From an uncultured Clostridium sp. (lineage in GTDB: Bacteria > Bacillota > Clostridia > Lachnospirales > Lachnospiraceae): a DNA stretch of 14,651 nt. Numbering within the stretch: the stretch's first letter is position 1; every line of letters begins with the position of its first letter. Made by a program: the position numbers and the translations under genes. This document shows, in pieces, positions 13,379 through 14,651 of the stretch. The stretch covers positions 1 through 14,651 of the forward strand of contig CALHQJ010000088.1 of NCBI GenBank assembly GCA_938036545.1, given 5' to 3'. The notes beneath the pieces were generated by a model. The model saw only the letters and a list, made by a program, of their open reading frames with translations, had not been told where the DNA came from and searched no databases.

Positions 13379-14179
13379 ATGAAAAGAAGGGGTAAAAAGA
13401 TGGCTGCAGTCCTTGCAGTCAGCAGCGTATTGTGCTTTGCAGGCGGATTGTCCGTTTACGGAGCAGGACCAGGAGATGGTCTTCCAGCAGCAGACAGCAT
13501 GACCGTTGTTCACGGAGAAGTGTCACCAGCGGCTGTCTCGGAACAGGAAACGGTTTCAGAGGGCATGACTGCAGTTGCATTAGATGTTTCCATTGCGGAG
13601 ATAACAGGCAGCAGAGAGATTGGAATTGCGGATGTTCCAGGTGGACAGGGCGTTTATGGCCTTGCCTATCCAAAGACCGTCTATCGGGTAATCGGAGACG
13701 GAGGAAACGGCTGGATCGAAATTGCTTATGACGGTCACAGCGCTTATCTGGACGGCAATTCCGGTCAGGTTACAATAAAGAATACCTGGAGTATTCCAGC
13801 GGCGGATGAGGACAGGGCAGATTTGGTAAAATCAGCAATAAACCTTTTGGGAAGCCGTTACCAGATGGGAGCTTCTGATCCCCGGTACGGATTTGACTGT
13901 TCCGGTCTGGTAAAATATCTGATGAAAGAGTATGCAGGCCTGGAACTGCCCAGGACGTCCAGAGAACAGGCCTGTCAGGGAACAGACCGGGCAGCAGACG
14001 TTCTCAGAGTCGGAGATTTGATTACTTTTGGTCCGTCTCTGGGCGCCGTCAACCATGCCGGAATTTATATTGGAGACGGCAGAATGATTCACGGCGACGG
14101 AACGGGAAAAGGAGTGGCTGTCTGCGTATGGAATGACCGAAAAGACATTCCGAGAATCGCCAACCTTCTGGGAGAGTAG
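13379..14179 (+). CDS. Secreted NlpC/P60 cell-wall peptidase with SH3-like domain
   Basis: The 266-residue precursor has a basic N-terminus and hydrophobic core (MKRRGKKMAAVLAVSSVLCF...), so it is predicted to be exported. Cleavage is likely near residue 28-30, since the lone Cys19 is not in a lipobox. Residues around 65-135 look like an SH3b-type region of short strands (GVYGLAYPKTVYRVIGDGGNGWIEI-like, ending YLDGNSGQV). The C-terminal NlpC/P60 domain has the nucleophile Cys174 in FDCSGLVKYL, His226 in NHAGIYIGDGRMIH and a third residue, His238. Such enzymes cut gamma-D-Glu-diamino-acid bonds in peptidoglycan. I chose ATG 13379 because GGAGG (13369-13373) is 5 bases upstream and the signal peptide then starts normally. 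The in-frame ATG at 13352 has no good site. I see no convincing promoter of its own. Confidence 0.9.
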   Translation: MKRRGKKMAAVLAVSSVLCFAGGLSVYGAGPGDGLPAADSMTVVHGEVSPAAVSEQETVSEGMTAVALDVSIAEITGSREIGIADVPGGQGVYGLAYPKTVYRVIGDGGNGWIEIAYDGHSAYLDGNSGQVTIKNTWSIPAADEDRADLVKSAINLLGSRYQMGASDPRYGFDCSGLVKYLMKEYAGLELPRTSREQACQGTDRAADVLRVGDLITFGPSLGAVNHAGIYIGDGRMIHGDGTGKGVAVCVWNDRKDIPRIANLLGE

Positions 14180-14196
14180 CAGATGTTTGGAATTAC

Positions 14197-14225
14197 TTGC
14201 TTTTCCTGGCAGAAACCATTATAAT
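14197..14225 (+). promoter_or_regulatory. Possible promoter for argS
   Basis: A perfect TATAAT (14220-14225) lies 17 bases after TTGCTT (14197-14202, 3 of 6). The start is expected near 14232, about 37 bases before the ATG. Confidence 0.5.
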
Positions 14226-14268
14226 TAATGTTTATGAAAAACGGAATAGATTAAGGAGATACAGTGAT

Positions 14269-14651
14269 ATGAAGAAAATCCTTGCCATGATGGAAGAGGA
14301 ATTAAAACAGGCTTTTTCCAGCTGCGGCTATGATGAAAAATTTGCCAAAGCAGTGTTGTCAAACCGTCCGGATTTGTGCGAATACCAGTGCAATGGCGCA
14401 ATGGCAGCAGCCAAGGCTTATAAAAAGAAACCCATAGATATTGCGTCAGAGGTAGCGGAAAAACTTTCTGATTCCCAGATTTTTTCTATGAAAGAAGCAG
14501 TTATGCCTGGCTTTATTAATTTAAAGGTCAGTGAAGTATTTGCTGCTGGGTATTTAAACCAGATGGCCGGCGAAGAGAAGCTGGGGCTGGAGCCTGTTCA
14601 GGATCCGGAGACAATTATGGTAGACTACGGCGGAGCCAATGTGGCAAAACC
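14269..14651 (+). CDS. argS: Arginyl-tRNA synthetase, N-terminal part (cut by the window edge)
   Basis: The frame runs from ATG 14269, with AAGGAG at 14253-14258, to the end of the window (127 complete codons). The first ~110 residues resemble the ArgS N-terminal tRNA-binding domain (Add1), including a NPIDIASEVAEKL-type segment and MPGFINLKVS. The visible part ends in VDYGGANVAK (118-127), the sequence that in ArgS leads directly into the class I HIGH-type motif (usually VDY-xx-NxAKPLHVGH). The HIGH motif itself is outside the window. A related enzyme or paralogue cannot be fully excluded without the remainder. Confidence 0.9.
   Translation, partial: MKKILAMMEEELKQAFSSCGYDEKFAKAVLSNRPDLCEYQCNGAMAAAKAYKKKPIDIASEVAEKLSDSQIFSMKEAVMPGFINLKVSEVFAAGYLNQMAGEEKLGLEPVQDPETIMVDYGGANVAK

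Overview
The window looks like chromosomal core sequence from an anaerobic, probably spore-forming Clostridia member, most likely a Lachnospiraceae relative. This rests on the gene set (a YlmC/YmxH-type protein, NrdR, YqeG, YqeY, a PepV-like dipeptidase, an EF-P of Bacillus-like length), the strong AGGAGG ribosome binding sites, and the Thr/Ala/Glu-rich lipoprotein linker. The species is not identified. I saw no phage, transposase, CRISPR, rRNA or tRNA gene.

Layout. Positions 1-821 hold the 3' part of a MATE-family transporter, which converges on coaX (type III pantothenate kinase, minus strand). CoaX is divergent from coaBC, so two steps of coenzyme A synthesis flank one short promoter region with interleaved promoters. 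Next comes a consensus-like promoter and a hairpin leader in front of prfC (release factor 3, TTG start), followed by a YqeY-like gene and a PepV/Sapep-type M20 dipeptidase.

The most interesting region is 6601-9830. A near-perfect promoter is followed by two hairpins and then by a well-initiated 30-codon ORF in which 9 residues are methionine. After it comes a segment that can form either an antiterminator helix or a 15-pair intrinsic terminator with a T-run, and then the methionine ABC transporter metN-metI-metQ. I read this as a candidate methionine leader-peptide attenuator. I see no S-box or T-box motif. An 84-nt hairpin element separates metI from metQ. Its ends resemble those of a shorter inverted repeat after prfC, so both may belong to a dispersed repeat family. 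A terminator follows metQ.

Positions 9909-12514 carry a YlmC/YmxH-like gene, then nrdR, yqeG and an unusual fusion of type I 3-dehydroquinate dehydratase with shikimate kinase. The last three are tightly packed and probably co-transcribed. EF-P follows with its own promoter and a strong terminator. The window ends with a secreted NlpC/P60 hydrolase and the 5' end of an argS-like arginyl-tRNA synthetase gene.

Most genes are housekeeping. The region beyond ordinary annotation is the leader of the methionine transporter operon.
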